A DNA stretch of 64,000 bases, from the NCBI GenBank assembly GCA_963809825.1, contig CAWELJ010000006.1, positions 190,613-254,612 of the forward strand. The letters are read 5' to 3'. Positions within the stretch are counted from its first letter, which is position 1. Every line of letters begins with the position of its first letter. The position numbers were made by a program, and so were the translations under genes. The notes below the pieces were generated by a model, which searched no databases, had not been told where the DNA came from, and saw nothing but the letters and a program-made list of their open reading frames with translations. Source of the stretch: Bog-473 sp963809825. Lineage in GTDB: Bacteria; Actinomycetota; Acidimicrobiia; Acidimicrobiales; RAAP-2. Shown piece by piece: positions 1-7,407 of the stretch.

Positions 1-610
1 GCGGGTGCCTCGTGACCGAGTGCAACGAGACCGCGAAGGGGTCGCCGAGGACGGCCACCTCGTCGCTGACACCGTCGGGCACGGGGATGAGCATGGACTC
101 GTGCGCCGGCAGGTACTCGGCGAAGCCACCCGGCGCGTCCTTCGACGTGCCGGTGTGGATGCCCGCGGCGATCGGCCCCTCGGTGAAGTGCCAGCACAGG
201 CTGTAGTCACCGTCCTGGCACGACGGGCACGGCGGGTCGATGCCCCGCGGCCCGCACGAGAGCCAGGGGTTGAGCACGACCCGCTGGCCCACCTCGAGCG
301 TCGTGACCGCGGGCCCCACCTCGACGACGTCGGCCACGACCTCGTGCCCGAACACCGTCGGGAACGAGAAGTACCCGTTCAGCGCGCTGTCGCCGAAGTC
401 GTCGCCGAAGTCCATGAAGACCATCTTGGCGTCGGAGCCGCAGATGCCGGTCAGCCGGGTCTTCGCCACCGCCCAGTCGTCGCGGACGAGACCGGGCCGC
501 TCGAGCTCCTTCATGACCATGGGGACCCGGGAGAGCCCCACCTGCAGATGATTCGACGGGTCGGGCGGTGTCCACTGCTCGGGCCGGACACCGTAGAGAA
601 GACCTTGCAT
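1..610 (-). CDS. Zinc-dependent alcohol dehydrogenase, C-terminus cut by window edge
   Basis: Reading leftwards from the ATG at 610 the frame stays open to base 1, giving the first 203 residues of a medium-chain dehydrogenase/reductase. Visible family marks are CGSD near residue 56 (catalytic zinc ligand Cys), a GHE motif (FGHEV), and a cysteine cluster CPSCQDGDYSLC that fits the structural-zinc lobe, followed by the substrate-entry region. The NAD(P)-binding Rossmann half lies outside the window. The family oxidises alcohols or reduces aldehydes with NAD(P)H; the substrate cannot be read from this part. It is followed on the same strand by nothing visible. The family call is firm; the specific reaction is unknown. 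Confidence 0.85.
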   Translation of the reverse strand, partial: MQGLLYGVRPEQWTPPDPSNHLQVGLSRVPMVMKELERPGLVRDDWAVAKTRLTGICGSDAKMVFMDFGDDFGDSALNGYFSFPTVFGHEVVADVVEVGPAVTTLEVGQRVVLNPWLSCGPRGIDPPCPSCQDGDYSLCWHFTEGPIAAGIHTGTSKDAPGGFAEYLPAHESMLIPVPDGVSDEVAVLGDPFAVSLHSVTRHP

Positions 611-622
611 GGAGAGACGCTC

Positions 623-1153
623 CTAACCGATGACGTGCACGGCGCCGTGCACGATGACACTGCTGTTGTTCGAATTGGAGGCCGCCACGCCGATGATCAG
701 CGCCAGGATCACGATCCAGGCGAACCCGACGATGATCCCGGCCAGTGCGAGACCCGCGCCGCCCTGCGCGCCGTTGGAACGGCGGATCTGCGAACGCGCC
801 ACGAATCCGAAGATGATGCCCACGATGCCGGGCACACCGAAGAACAGGATCCCGGCGCACGAGCACACCAGCGATGCGATCGCCAGACCGTTCGTCCTCT
901 TGGTCGCGGGCGCGCCGTACGGCATCTGCTGTCCGTAGCCGTAGGGCGGGTAGGCGCCCGCGCCGCCGTAGGGACCGGGGGCGCCCGGGTACGGGGGCGG
1001 CCCGCCGCCACCGGGTTGGCCGGGTGTCACCGTGAAGCTGCCGTAGGCGGGTGCCTGTCCCGGGACGGCGGGCGGGCCGGTCCACAGCTCGGGCGGGTAC
1101 CACTTGGCGTCAGACGCCAACCACCATCCTGGACCCTGGGAGGTGTCGCTCAT
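623..1153 (-). CDS. DUF4190-type membrane protein with Gly/Pro/Tyr-rich N-terminus
   Basis: A 176-residue protein. The start is placed at the ATG of MSDTSQGPGWW rather than an upstream in-frame ATG, because the GPGWWLASDAKWYPPE block is a recurring actinobacterial N-terminal motif. Residues about 30-85 are a low-complexity Gly/Pro/Tyr linker (PYGGAGAYPPYGYG). Two hydrophobic segments follow (LAIASLVCSCAGILFFGVPG and GLALAGIIVGFAWIVILALI), with a short basic loop containing RSQIRRS between them, the usual DUF4190 arrangement. It is predicted to be a small inner-membrane protein with a cytoplasmic proline-rich arm. Function is unknown. It sits just upstream of the truncated dehydrogenase on the same strand, 12 bp apart, so the two may be co-transcribed. 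Confidence 0.75.
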   Translation of the reverse strand: MSDTSQGPGWWLASDAKWYPPELWTGPPAVPGQAPAYGSFTVTPGQPGGGGPPPYPGAPGPYGGAGAYPPYGYGQQMPYGAPATKRTNGLAIASLVCSCAGILFFGVPGIVGIIFGFVARSQIRRSNGAQGGAGLALAGIIVGFAWIVILALIIGVAASNSNNSSVIVHGAVHVIG

Positions 1154-1226
1154 GCCGTGACCGTGCCCGTTCCGTGCGTGCCGAGTGCAGGGGAGCATAC
1201 GGGGCGGCCCTCCCGGGCGTCAGGAC

Positions 1227-1502
1227 TCAGGCGACGTACGGGCAGTGCCGGCAGCCCGACCCGCAGCAGAAGCCGCGCCGGGCCAGGTACCCGGCGGTCA
1301 GGACGACGAGCCCGGATGCCGGATCGACGTAGGTGTCGTCACCGGCACGGAGGGCCTGCTCGTGCGCCCGGAGGATCTGTGCGTAGCGGGGATGGTCCGC
1401 CGGCAGGCGATCGGCGGACGGCCGGGCGAGCGACCTCTCGGCGAGCGGCTCCCTCCGAGCCGCGTCGCGCCCGGGGTCGTCGCCGTCTCCCGGTCCACCC
1501 AT
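1227..1502 (-). CDS. DUF5522 domain-containing small protein
   Basis: A 91-residue acidic/basic protein ending in CCGSGCRHCPYVA. The Cys-rich CCGxGCRHCPY tail is the hallmark of DUF5522, a small family of unknown function found in bacteria and eukaryotic organelles. The HPRYAQILRAHEQALRAGDD segment is its predicted helical core. Start chosen at ATG 1502; upstream in-frame sequence is arginine-rich shadow of the HU gene. Four closely spaced cysteines and a histidine suggest metal binding, which is inference. It lies downstream of the HU gene on the same strand, separated by a stem-loop that may end HU transcription. Confidence 0.75.
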   Translation of the reverse strand: MGGPGDGDDPGRDAARREPLAERSLARPSADRLPADHPRYAQILRAHEQALRAGDDTYVDPASGLVVLTAGYLARRGFCCGSGCRHCPYVA

Positions 1503-1519
1503 GCGATCTGAGGTGTGCT

Positions 1520-1547
1520 CGCCCCGCCCCGCACGCGGGACGGGGCG
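1520..1547 (-). terminator. Stem-loop just downstream of the HU gene
   Basis: CGCCCCG at 1520-1526 pairs perfectly with CGGGGCG at 1541-1547, and an inner CCCG/CGGG stem closes a small loop. The hairpin lies 8 bases past the HU stop codon. No U-tract follows, which is common for hairpins in high-GC actinobacteria, so termination activity is inferred from position and stability only. Confidence 0.45.
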
Positions 1548-1554
1548 GATCCCG

Positions 1555-2067
1555 CTACCTCCTGGTGGTCCGCCTGGCCGTCGTCGCCTTCTTGGCCGGG
1601 GCCCGGCGCGCCGTCGCCTTCTTGGCCGGGGCCCGGCGCGTCGTGGCCTTCTTGGCCGGGGCCCGGCGGGCGGCGGTGGCCTTCTTGGCCGGCGCCTTGG
1701 CCGCCGCGGGGGCGGTCGACTTGCCGGCGGCGGCAACCGCCGCGTCGACGGTCGGGTACGCACCCTTCGCCAGCTTGGGAGCCTTCGCAGGTGCGAGCAC
1801 CGCATCCTTGAACGCCTTGACCGGGGTGATGCGCGCCTTCTTCGACGCCTTGATCCGGATGGCCTCACCGGTCGCCGGGTTCCGGCCCATGCGGGCGGGA
1901 CGGTCGACCTTGACGAACTTCGCGAAACCGGGGATCGAGACCGGTTCCACACCCTTGGCGACGACCGCGGTGACCACGTCGGTGAAACCGTCGAGGACGG
2001 TGATCACCGTCTTCAATTCGACATCGGACTGGACTGCGACAGCTTTTGCTAGTTCTCGCTTGTTCAT
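1555..2067 (-). CDS. hup: HU family DNA-binding protein with lysine/alanine-rich C-terminal tail
   Basis: A 170-residue nucleoid protein. Residues 1-92 form the HU/IHF fold: MNKRELAKAVA start, GFAKFVKVDRPARMGRNP beta-arm with the RxGRNPATGE signature. Residues from about 118 on are a histone-H1-like tail with repeats of PAKKATARRA and PAKKATTRRA, like the HupB/HupA tails of mycobacteria and Streptomyces. It binds and bends DNA non-specifically and compacts the nucleoid; the tail strengthens binding and is a usual target of lysine acetylation in relatives. The ATG at 2067 is the natural HU start; the longer open frame upstream belongs to a shadow. It is probably monocistronic, ending at the hairpin at 1520-1547. 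Confidence 0.95.
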   Translation of the reverse strand: MNKRELAKAVAVQSDVELKTVITVLDGFTDVVTAVVAKGVEPVSIPGFAKFVKVDRPARMGRNPATGEAIRIKASKKARITPVKAFKDAVLAPAKAPKLAKGAYPTVDAAVAAAGKSTAPAAAKAPAKKATAARRAPAKKATTRRAPAKKATARRAPAKKATTARRTTRR

Positions 2068-2170
2068 GGGTCCATTGTGGCCGATGCGCGCCCTGCCATG
2101 CACATCCTTTGGGCGCCGATCGGCATATTTCTTGCCCTGGCGCACGGCAACGGCCCGGACCCGGCGGCTC

Positions 2171-2656
2171 CTACGGCAGGAGTTGACCCCAATAGGGGCG
2201 GTCGTCCTCCCGTTTTTCCATGAGGATGAGGACCGTTCCCCACGGATCGCGGCACCATGTCGTCTGCAACCCGGCCACGTCGGCAATCCCGCTCGTGAGG
2301 AATTCGACCCCCCGCGACTCGAGCTCGGCGCGCGTGGCGCGGAGGTCGTCGCACAGCACCCCGACGTGGGTGATGCCGACCCTCGTGACCGAGGGCCGGC
2401 CCGGTCCGGCGGGGACGACGGGTGCCGCCGGATAGTCGATGAGCTCGATGACGCGGTCGTCCGTCCCGAATCCGACGATGGCCGCGGTGACGACGACCGG
2501 TGACGGGACGAGCTCACCCATGTCGTGCTCGATCTGGCGGCCCTCCATCCGGTACGGCGGCGACAACACCCGCAGACCGAGGACATCGGAGTACCACTGG
2601 ACGGCGGCCTCCACGTCGGGCACGCAGACGGCGGTGTGGGCGAAACCGGTCAGCAC
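2171..2656 (-). CDS. VOC (glyoxalase/bleomycin-resistance) family protein
   Basis: A 161-residue protein with two beta-alpha-beta-beta-beta half modules: HTAVCVPDVEAAVQWYSDVL at the N-terminus and ITHVGVLCDDLRATRAELES from about residue 95. The ends DPWGTVLILMEK match the last strand of the second module. VOC proteins use a divalent metal to isomerise, cleave or bind small molecules; the His near the start of each module and the Glu in the last strand are the usual ligands. The substrate is unknown. The start is GTG 2656, and TACGCT (minus strand, 2663-2668) lies 6 nt upstream, suggesting a leaderless transcript. Confidence 0.8.
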   Translation of the reverse strand: MLTGFAHTAVCVPDVEAAVQWYSDVLGLRVLSPPYRMEGRQIEHDMGELVPSPVVVTAAIVGFGTDDRVIELIDYPAAPVVPAGPGRPSVTRVGITHVGVLCDDLRATRAELESRGVEFLTSGIADVAGLQTTWCRDPWGTVLILMEKREDDRPYWGQLLP

Positions 2657-2692
2657 CGGCTCAGCGTACGTCGGGCGACGTCGCGCCCCGGG

Positions 2693-2875
2693 CTAGCTCC
2701 AGCGGGCGATCTCGTGCTGGAGGCGCTTGTTCCACGCCTGGGCGTGGACGTTGAACCGTCGCTCAGCCTTGCGCAGGACGATGATGCTGAAGAACACCAG
2801 TGGCGCGAAGAAGGCCGCCACGGCGCTGAAGATGATGATGCGCAGCTTGCCCTGCACGCTCCCCGAACTCTCCAT
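2693..2875 (-). CDS. Small single-pass membrane protein, 60 aa
   Basis: Starts at ATG 2875 (MESSGSVQGKLR). One hydrophobic segment, about residues 12-34 (IIIFSAVAAFFAPLVFFSII), is followed by a basic amphipathic helix rich in Arg, His and Trp (RKAERRFNVHAQAWNKRLQ). This is the pattern of a small inner-membrane protein with a cytoplasmic C-terminal helix. I do not recognise a family. It lies between a VOC gene and the divergent membrane protein at 2954. Confidence 0.5.
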   Translation of the reverse strand: MESSGSVQGKLRIIIFSAVAAFFAPLVFFSIIVLRKAERRFNVHAQAWNKRLQHEIARWS

Positions 2876-2953
2876 CCACCCAGTCTGGCCCGTCGGCCAT
2901 CCGTGCGCACTAGGGCCCTTTGGCACTAGGCATTGGGTGGTGAGCGTGGCCCA

Positions 2954-4309
2954 ATGACGGACATGGACTCCGAGGAGACCCCCGACGCGCCTGTCGCGGC
3001 GACGCCGGGCCCTCCGGTGGCTCCCGAGCAAGAGGCTCCCCAGGGTGAGGCGGCCAAGCCGGCGTCCCGCCACCGGGTCCGGCGGATCAGCGCGTGGGTG
3101 CTCGTCGTCCTGGCGTCGTTGCTCATCCCCATCTCGGTGATCTCGGTCTGGGCCATCCGCACGGTGACCAACACCGACCAGTACGTCGAGACCATGGCCC
3201 CGCTGGCGCGCAACCAGGTCATCGACGAGCACCTGGCGGCGAAGGCGACGGACGCGCTGTTCTCGACCCACATCGTGGAGAACAAGGTGACGGCGGCGCT
3301 GCCGGCGAAGGCCAAGCCGATCGTGACGCCGATCGTGAACCAGGTACACGGTTACGTGGAGGGCCTGGCCCTCAAGTTCTTCGAGAGCCCCCAGTTCGGG
3401 AAGCTGTGGGACGGGCTGAACCGGCACAGCCACGATGCGGTGGTCGACGTGCTGACCGGCAAGCAGACGCCGCTGACGAAGAAGCTCGAGAAGGGCGGCG
3501 CGATCGTCGTCAACGTCACCCCGGCGCTCAACAACATCATCGACAAGGCCAACGCCAAGGGCATCACGCTGTTCAACCCGGCCAAGGCGATCCTGACCCA
3601 GGGCGACAAGCTCGGCGTCACCGTCGTCTCCAAGTCGCAGGTCTCGCAGTTCACCGGGCTCTTCAACCTCATCGTGAAGCTGAAGTGGGTGATCCCCGCC
3701 ATCGCGCTGGCGCTGGCGGCCCTCGGCATCGGGCTCGCGGTGGAGCGCCGCAAGACGCTGCTGCGGATGGCCATCGGGGTGGCGCTCGTCACGATGCTGC
3801 TGCTCGCCGGCCTCTCCCTGGGGCGGATCACGTTCATCAACCAGGCCGGCCACTCCTTCAACAGGGAGGTGGCGGCCACGGTGTGGGACACCATGCTGCG
3901 CTTCCTCAAGACGGACCTGCGCTGGATGCTGCTCCTCTCGGTCCTCGTGGTCCTCGGCGCCTGGCTGGCCGGGCCGGCCCGCTACGCCGTGTGGATCCGC
4001 TCGACGGTGGCCAAGGGGGCCCGCTGGGTGGCCGCCCAGTGGCATGCGCTGACCTCGGGTGCCGGGCGCGCCGCCGCCGGGTCGGACCGGGCCCGCCGCA
4101 GCGGCGGATGGATCACCGAGCACCTCAACGGCCTGCGCATCGTCGGCGTGGTCGTGGCGGCGCTCTTCCTGGTCTTCGGCGGCAACCTCACGGGGTGGAG
4201 CCTGCTGATCATCGTGATCGTGCTGGCCGTGTATCTCGGGCTGCTGCAGCTGGTGGCCGCCTGGGCGCGCAAGGTCGCCAACCCGGTGGCGGGCTCCGGC
4301 ACGGCCTGA
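2954..4309 (+). CDS. Multi-pass integral membrane protein of unknown function
   Basis: A 451-residue protein. ATG 2954 (MTDMDSEETPD) is preferred over an upstream TTG. Residues 1-40 are an acidic/proline cytoplasmic arm. The first membrane helix is at about 45-67 (AWVLVVLASLLIPISVISVW). A large region of about 160 residues, rich in Lys, Asn and short helices, follows and is probably extracytoplasmic. Then come helices near 235-260, 265-285 and 310-335, and a pair near 400-440. The layout resembles conserved actinobacterial membrane proteins with an outside loop between helix one and a C-terminal helical bundle. No enzymatic motif is seen and no role is assigned. Confidence 0.7.
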   Translation: MTDMDSEETPDAPVAATPGPPVAPEQEAPQGEAAKPASRHRVRRISAWVLVVLASLLIPISVISVWAIRTVTNTDQYVETMAPLARNQVIDEHLAAKATDALFSTHIVENKVTAALPAKAKPIVTPIVNQVHGYVEGLALKFFESPQFGKLWDGLNRHSHDAVVDVLTGKQTPLTKKLEKGGAIVVNVTPALNNIIDKANAKGITLFNPAKAILTQGDKLGVTVVSKSQVSQFTGLFNLIVKLKWVIPAIALALAALGIGLAVERRKTLLRMAIGVALVTMLLLAGLSLGRITFINQAGHSFNREVAATVWDTMLRFLKTDLRWMLLLSVLVVLGAWLAGPARYAVWIRSTVAKGARWVAAQWHALTSGAGRAAAGSDRARRSGGWITEHLNGLRIVGVVVAALFLVFGGNLTGWSLLIIVIVLAVYLGLLQLVAAWARKVANPVAGSGTA

Positions 4310-4350
4310 GCGCAGGGGCGGCGCCCGCCCCCGGCCGGACCCCACCGGAT

Positions 4351-4364
4351 GTGACCTTCGTCCC
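4351..4364 (+). promoter_or_regulatory. DosR/DevR-like box upstream of a small membrane protein
   Basis: GTGACCTTCGTCCC matches the actinobacterial DosR core GGGAC-N4-GTCCC with one mismatch. It lies 113 bp before the gene at 4478 and reappears almost letter for letter at 6843 (GTGACCTTCGCCCC). Regulation by a DosR-like response regulator is inferred from sequence alone. Confidence 0.4.
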
Positions 4365-4477
4365 TAGTTCGGGCCGCCGCGGGGCCGCAGACTGGCCAGT
4401 GAGAGGTGTGGGGCCGCCGCGTGGCGGCGGGCGGGTCAGCTCGTGATCGGCACGGCTCACACGGGAGAGGGTCACTG

Positions 4478-4654
4478 ATGGCAGACATCTCGTTGATCAT
4501 CGGATCGCTGGGCCTGGTCGTCGCGGGTTTCGCGGCGTGGTACACGATCTGGCATCGCAGGGTCGAGTCGTCCTTCGAGCGGGTGCCGGTACGGGCCGGA
4601 CGGTCGGCGCACGTGCTGCGTGAAGGCGCCGACCTCGACGACCGCACCCGCTAG
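4478..4654 (+). CDS. Small membrane-anchored protein, 58 aa
   Basis: ATG 4478 follows a GGGAGAGGG ribosome-binding site at a good distance, which fixes the start against the longer frame. Residues 2-24 (ADISLIIGSLGLVVAGFAAW) are one membrane helix. The rest is a short basic/acidic cytoplasmic tail (RRVESSFERVPVRAGR...). No family recognised. The DosR-like box upstream makes an oxygen- or redox-responsive role possible, which is inference. Confidence 0.5.
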   Translation: MADISLIIGSLGLVVAGFAAWYTIWHRRVESSFERVPVRAGRSAHVLREGADLDDRTR

Positions 4655-4764
4655 GGGGAAACGGCGCGTGCGGGCGGGCCTTGTTGTGCACCGGTTGTCG
4701 AACCGTACCCTCCCGGAGTCGATTTCTTATGGGGCGCTTAACCGTGCCCCGTAGGGTGGTCAGC

Positions 4765-5109
4765 ATGCGGATGCGGTGGCGCTTCGGTCTGGTGGCGATC
4801 ATCGCCGCCGCGGTCGTCGCCGGTTTCACGCCGCACGGCGTGCTGTCGGCCGCTGAGAGCAGCGGTGCCGAGATGGTCCAGCTCGCCGAGGCCCCCGTGG
4901 CCATGCCGCTCACGTGCATGGACGTCACGTGTGGCAAGGGCACGCCTGCGATGTCCGCACCGGCGCCGGCCGTGGCGCTGGCAGCGGTCATGGCCGGGAT
5001 CGCGGCCGCGGTCGTGGCGGCGTCGGTCATCCGGCGCCGGCGGGCGCTGGTCGTGGCCCTGCCTGCGGGCGCACGCGACCCTCTCTTCCACCCGCCCCAG
5101 TTCTCCTAG
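4765..5109 (+). CDS. Small exported/membrane protein heading the DUF929-VKOR cassette
   Basis: A 114-residue protein read from ATG 4765 (MRMRWRFG); the longer upstream frame has no support. A basic N-terminus is followed by hydrophobic residues 8-26 (VAIIAAAVVAGFTPHGVLSA), a signal peptide or anchor. A short extracytoplasmic stretch carries two cysteines (LTCMDVTCGK). A second helix is at about 70-90 (ALAAVMAGIAAAVVAASVI), followed by a basic turn and an LFHPPQFS end. It precedes the thiol-active DUF929 and VKOR genes on the same strand by 154 bp. The cysteine pair in the probable outside loop could be a substrate of that system. Function unknown. Confidence 0.5.
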   Translation: MRMRWRFGLVAIIAAAVVAGFTPHGVLSAAESSGAEMVQLAEAPVAMPLTCMDVTCGKGTPAMSAPAPAVALAAVMAGIAAAVVAASVIRRRRALVVALPAGARDPLFHPPQFS

Positions 5110-5263
5110 CTCGGAAACTGCGCCCCCCGGCGCATCCCCGGCCCCGCCCCCGCTGAGCGGGCACGGGCGCCCCAGGACATCACGCAAGGAGGCCCTCCCG
5201 GGCCCCTGCACCGAGCCCCCGAGCGCGCGCACTCCGCCGCCTCGGCCGAATTCAGGAGAACGA

Positions 5264-6343
5264 ATGACGAAGTCATCAACCGGGTCGTCGCGACAGGCGC
5301 GGCCCACCACGAAGAACCAATCCACGAAGCCGGCGACGAAGCGCCCGCCGGGCGCCCGCCCGCCGGGCGCCGCCCCCGGGAAGCAGGCCCCGGGTGGTCA
5401 CGCCACCGCGGCGACAGCAACGAAGCGCCCGCCGGCGGGCGGGCGCAGCGGCCGGCAGGCGCAGGGGTCACGCACGCCCCCCGGGCGGAGGGCGCCGGCA
5501 CGGGCCTCGTTCCGCTCGCGGCACCCCGCGCTGACCGCGCTGGTGCCGGTGGTACTGGTCATCGCCGTCATCGCCACCATGGTGCTGATCAAGGCCACGG
5601 GACGGCCGGCGTCGACGGCGGCGCACCATGCCTCGTCGAACACCGGCGCCACGGTCCTCCCCGCGAGCGTCCTGGCGTCGTTGTCCGTGCCGACGGCGAC
5701 GCTCGACGCGGTGGGCAGCCCGGCCTCCGTCGTCCCGCCCACCTCCGTCGGGGGCGGCGGGGCGATCCTGCGGGGAGCCGACGGCAAGCCGCTCGTCACC
5801 TATATCGGTGCCGAGTACTGCCCCTACTGCGCCGCCGAGCGCTGGGCCCTGGCCGTCGCGCTGTCGCGGTTCGGGACCTTCTCGCACCTGTCGGGGACCC
5901 ACTCGGGAAGTGCCGACGTCTACCCCAACACCCAGACGCTCTCGTTCTACGGGTCGAGCTACTCGAGCCCCTACGTGGACTTCCAGCCGGTCGAGGAGGC
6001 CACCAACCAGCAGGTCGGAGGCACGTACCAGACCCTGCAGACCCCGACGGCCGCCCAGAGCTCGCTCATGTCGACCTACGACGCCACGGGGAGCATCCCC
6101 TTCCTCGACATCGGTAACCGCTACGTCATCACCGGTGCGAGCTACTCGCCCCAGGTGCTCCAGGGCATGTCGCGGGCGCAGATCGCGGCACAGCTGAGCG
6201 ATCCGTCGAGCCCGGTGGCGCAAGCCATCGACGGGACGGCCAACGACATCACCGCCGCCATCACCCGCGTCACGGGAAGCCAGCCCAGCAGCGTGGCCAA
6301 CTCGCCGGCGATCGCAGCGATCGCCAAGAAGTTGGGGGCGTGA
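5264..6343 (+). CDS. DUF929 family membrane-anchored thioredoxin-like protein
   Basis: A 359-residue protein; ATG 5264 has an AGGAG site 7 nt upstream. Residues 1-85 are a basic, Gly/Pro-rich cytoplasmic tail. Residues about 91-111 (TALVPVVLVIAVIATMVLI) are a signal anchor. The rest lies outside the membrane and matches DUF929, with a thioredoxin-like active site YCPYC at Cys186 and Cys189 followed by AAERWALAVALSRFG, and the FYGSSYSSPYVDFQPVEE segment typical of the family. Such proteins are thought to act as thiol-disulfide oxidoreductases. It overlaps the VKOR gene start, so the two probably form an oxidant/re-oxidant pair like DsbA-DsbB. Catalysis is inferred from the family. Confidence 0.85.
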   Translation: MTKSSTGSSRQARPTTKNQSTKPATKRPPGARPPGAAPGKQAPGGHATAATATKRPPAGGRSGRQAQGSRTPPGRRAPARASFRSRHPALTALVPVVLVIAVIATMVLIKATGRPASTAAHHASSNTGATVLPASVLASLSVPTATLDAVGSPASVVPPTSVGGGGAILRGADGKPLVTYIGAEYCPYCAAERWALAVALSRFGTFSHLSGTHSGSADVYPNTQTLSFYGSSYSSPYVDFQPVEEATNQQVGGTYQTLQTPTAAQSSLMSTYDATGSIPFLDIGNRYVITGASYSPQVLQGMSRAQIAAQLSDPSSPVAQAIDGTANDITAAITRVTGSQPSSVANSPAIAAIAKKLGA

Positions 6344-6345
6344 CG

Positions 6346-6846
6346 ATGGCCGTGGCAGCGACGGCGAGGGCGACCACCCATCCGCGCCGGGTGCGGGCGT
6401 GGGCGATGGCCGCCTCGCTCGCGCTCTCGCTGGCGTCGGTGGGCATCGCCTCGTACCTGACCGTCACCCACTACGCCGACCCGGGCGCCCTGGCCTGCCC
6501 GGACACGGGGATCGTCAACTGCACGCTCGTGACGACCAGTTCCTGGTCGGTCCTGTTCGGGATCCCGGTGGCCGTCCTCGGGCTGGTGTGGGCGGCCGTG
6601 ATGACGGCGCTGACCGTCCCCTGGGCCTGGCGCTCCGCCCGGCCGTGGGTCGACCGTGCCCGCCTCGCCGTCTCGGGAGCCGGCGCGGCCATGGTCCTGT
6701 ACCTCGTCTACGTCGAGCTCTTCCGGATCGGAGCGATCTGCCTGTGGTGCACGGCCATGCACGTCACGGCGGTGTGCCTCTTCGGGGTCGTCCTGGCGGC
6801 CCGGGCGCCGGTCCCCGCGGATGACCTTGGTCCCTCGCCGCGGTGA
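6346..6846 (+). CDS. Vitamin K epoxide reductase (VKOR) family membrane protein
   Basis: A 166-residue protein from ATG 6346 (a GTG at 6340 overlapping the previous stop is the alternative). Four helices are visible. The VKOR cysteines are all present: Cys51 and Cys59 in the first outside loop (ACPDTGIVNCTL) and the redox pair Cys132-x-x-Cys135 (ICLWCTAMH). The SS/T loop before helix two (TTSSWSVLFGIPVAVLGL) is typical. Bacterial VKOR re-oxidises an extracytoplasmic thiol oxidase and passes electrons to a membrane quinone, replacing DsbB. It is translationally coupled to the DUF929 protein, its likely partner. Confidence 0.9.
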   Translation: MAVAATARATTHPRRVRAWAMAASLALSLASVGIASYLTVTHYADPGALACPDTGIVNCTLVTTSSWSVLFGIPVAVLGLVWAAVMTALTVPWAWRSARPWVDRARLAVSGAGAAMVLYLVYVELFRIGAICLWCTAMHVTAVCLFGVVLAARAPVPADDLGPSPR

Positions 6847-6856
6847 CCTTCGCCCC
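6821..6856 (+). promoter_or_regulatory. Pair of DosR/DevR-like boxes, 22 bp apart
   Basis: ATGACCTTGGTCCC at 6821-6834 (inside the last codons of the VKOR gene) and GTGACCTTCGCCCC at 6843-6856 each fit GGGAC-N4-GTCCC with one or two mismatches. Their starts are 22 bp apart, about two helical turns, like paired boxes in DosR-controlled promoters. A possible -10 (CACAAT, 6881-6886) and the gene at 6947 lie downstream. Confidence 0.45.
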
Positions 6857-6946
6857 TATTGGGCGCCGAGAGGGCTCCTCACAATGGGTACGAGGTGAGT
6901 GGACGCCATTGTGCGGAACTGGCGTGTCGGTGTGGAGGAGGTTCCC

Positions 6947-7360
6947 ATGTGGAAGCGGGAGAGCGAGGCGGGCGACAGCATCGTGGCCAGGGAGTGCCAG
7001 GCGTTCCTGAACGGGACGCTGGCGGAGTACTGGGAGGAGTCGGGGGTCGTCGTCCCGGTCTGGGCCTGGACGAACCTCCTGGCCCACGGCAGCGAGGAGA
7101 TGGTCGGGGAGAGCGTCCTCCATCCGGCGCGTCCGCGTCGGCCGGGCCGGAGCTGGCGCATCGCCCGCTCGTACCTCGCCTACCGGGTCCTCGAGCACAC
7201 CGACGCCCGGTGCACGCTGCGCGACCTCCAAGCGTGCGTCCTGGTCCCGCTCGAGCTCGAGATGGCGGCCCTGCCCGAAGTCGGCCGTTGGACACCGCGG
7301 CAGTGGGTCGACACCGTCGACCACGCCATCCGCAGGCTGCACCTGCCGCTCGACCAGTAG
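6947..7360 (+). CDS. Conserved-looking soluble protein of unknown function, 137 aa
   Basis: ATG 6947 is preceded by a strong GGAGGAGG site, which decides the start over the upstream GTG at 6899. The sequence is soluble and rich in Trp, Glu and Arg (WKRESEAGDSIVARECQAFL, VVPVWAWTNLLAHGSEEMV). No signal peptide or membrane helix is seen. The segments resemble helical regulatory or stress proteins but no family motif is recognised. It sits behind two DosR-like boxes and next to the disulfide cassette, so expression under low oxygen or redox stress is a reasonable guess only. Confidence 0.55.
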   Translation: MWKRESEAGDSIVARECQAFLNGTLAEYWEESGVVVPVWAWTNLLAHGSEEMVGESVLHPARPRRPGRSWRIARSYLAYRVLEHTDARCTLRDLQACVLVPLELEMAALPEVGRWTPRQWVDTVDHAIRRLHLPLDQ

Positions 7361-7407
7361 CACCTGTCCGTCGGACCCACGGGGGACGGTCGGCCCGGCA
7401 GGTCCGA

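Noticed and set aside
1600..1740. Short regularly repeated DNA in the HU gene as a CRISPR-like array
   Set aside because: The units encode PAKKA tail repeats without spacers, so this is a coding repeat. No CRISPR array is present in the window.
5..2503. 832-residue plus-strand frame
   Set aside because: It runs antisense to four well-supported minus-strand genes and has Arg/Pro/His-rich composition without any motif.
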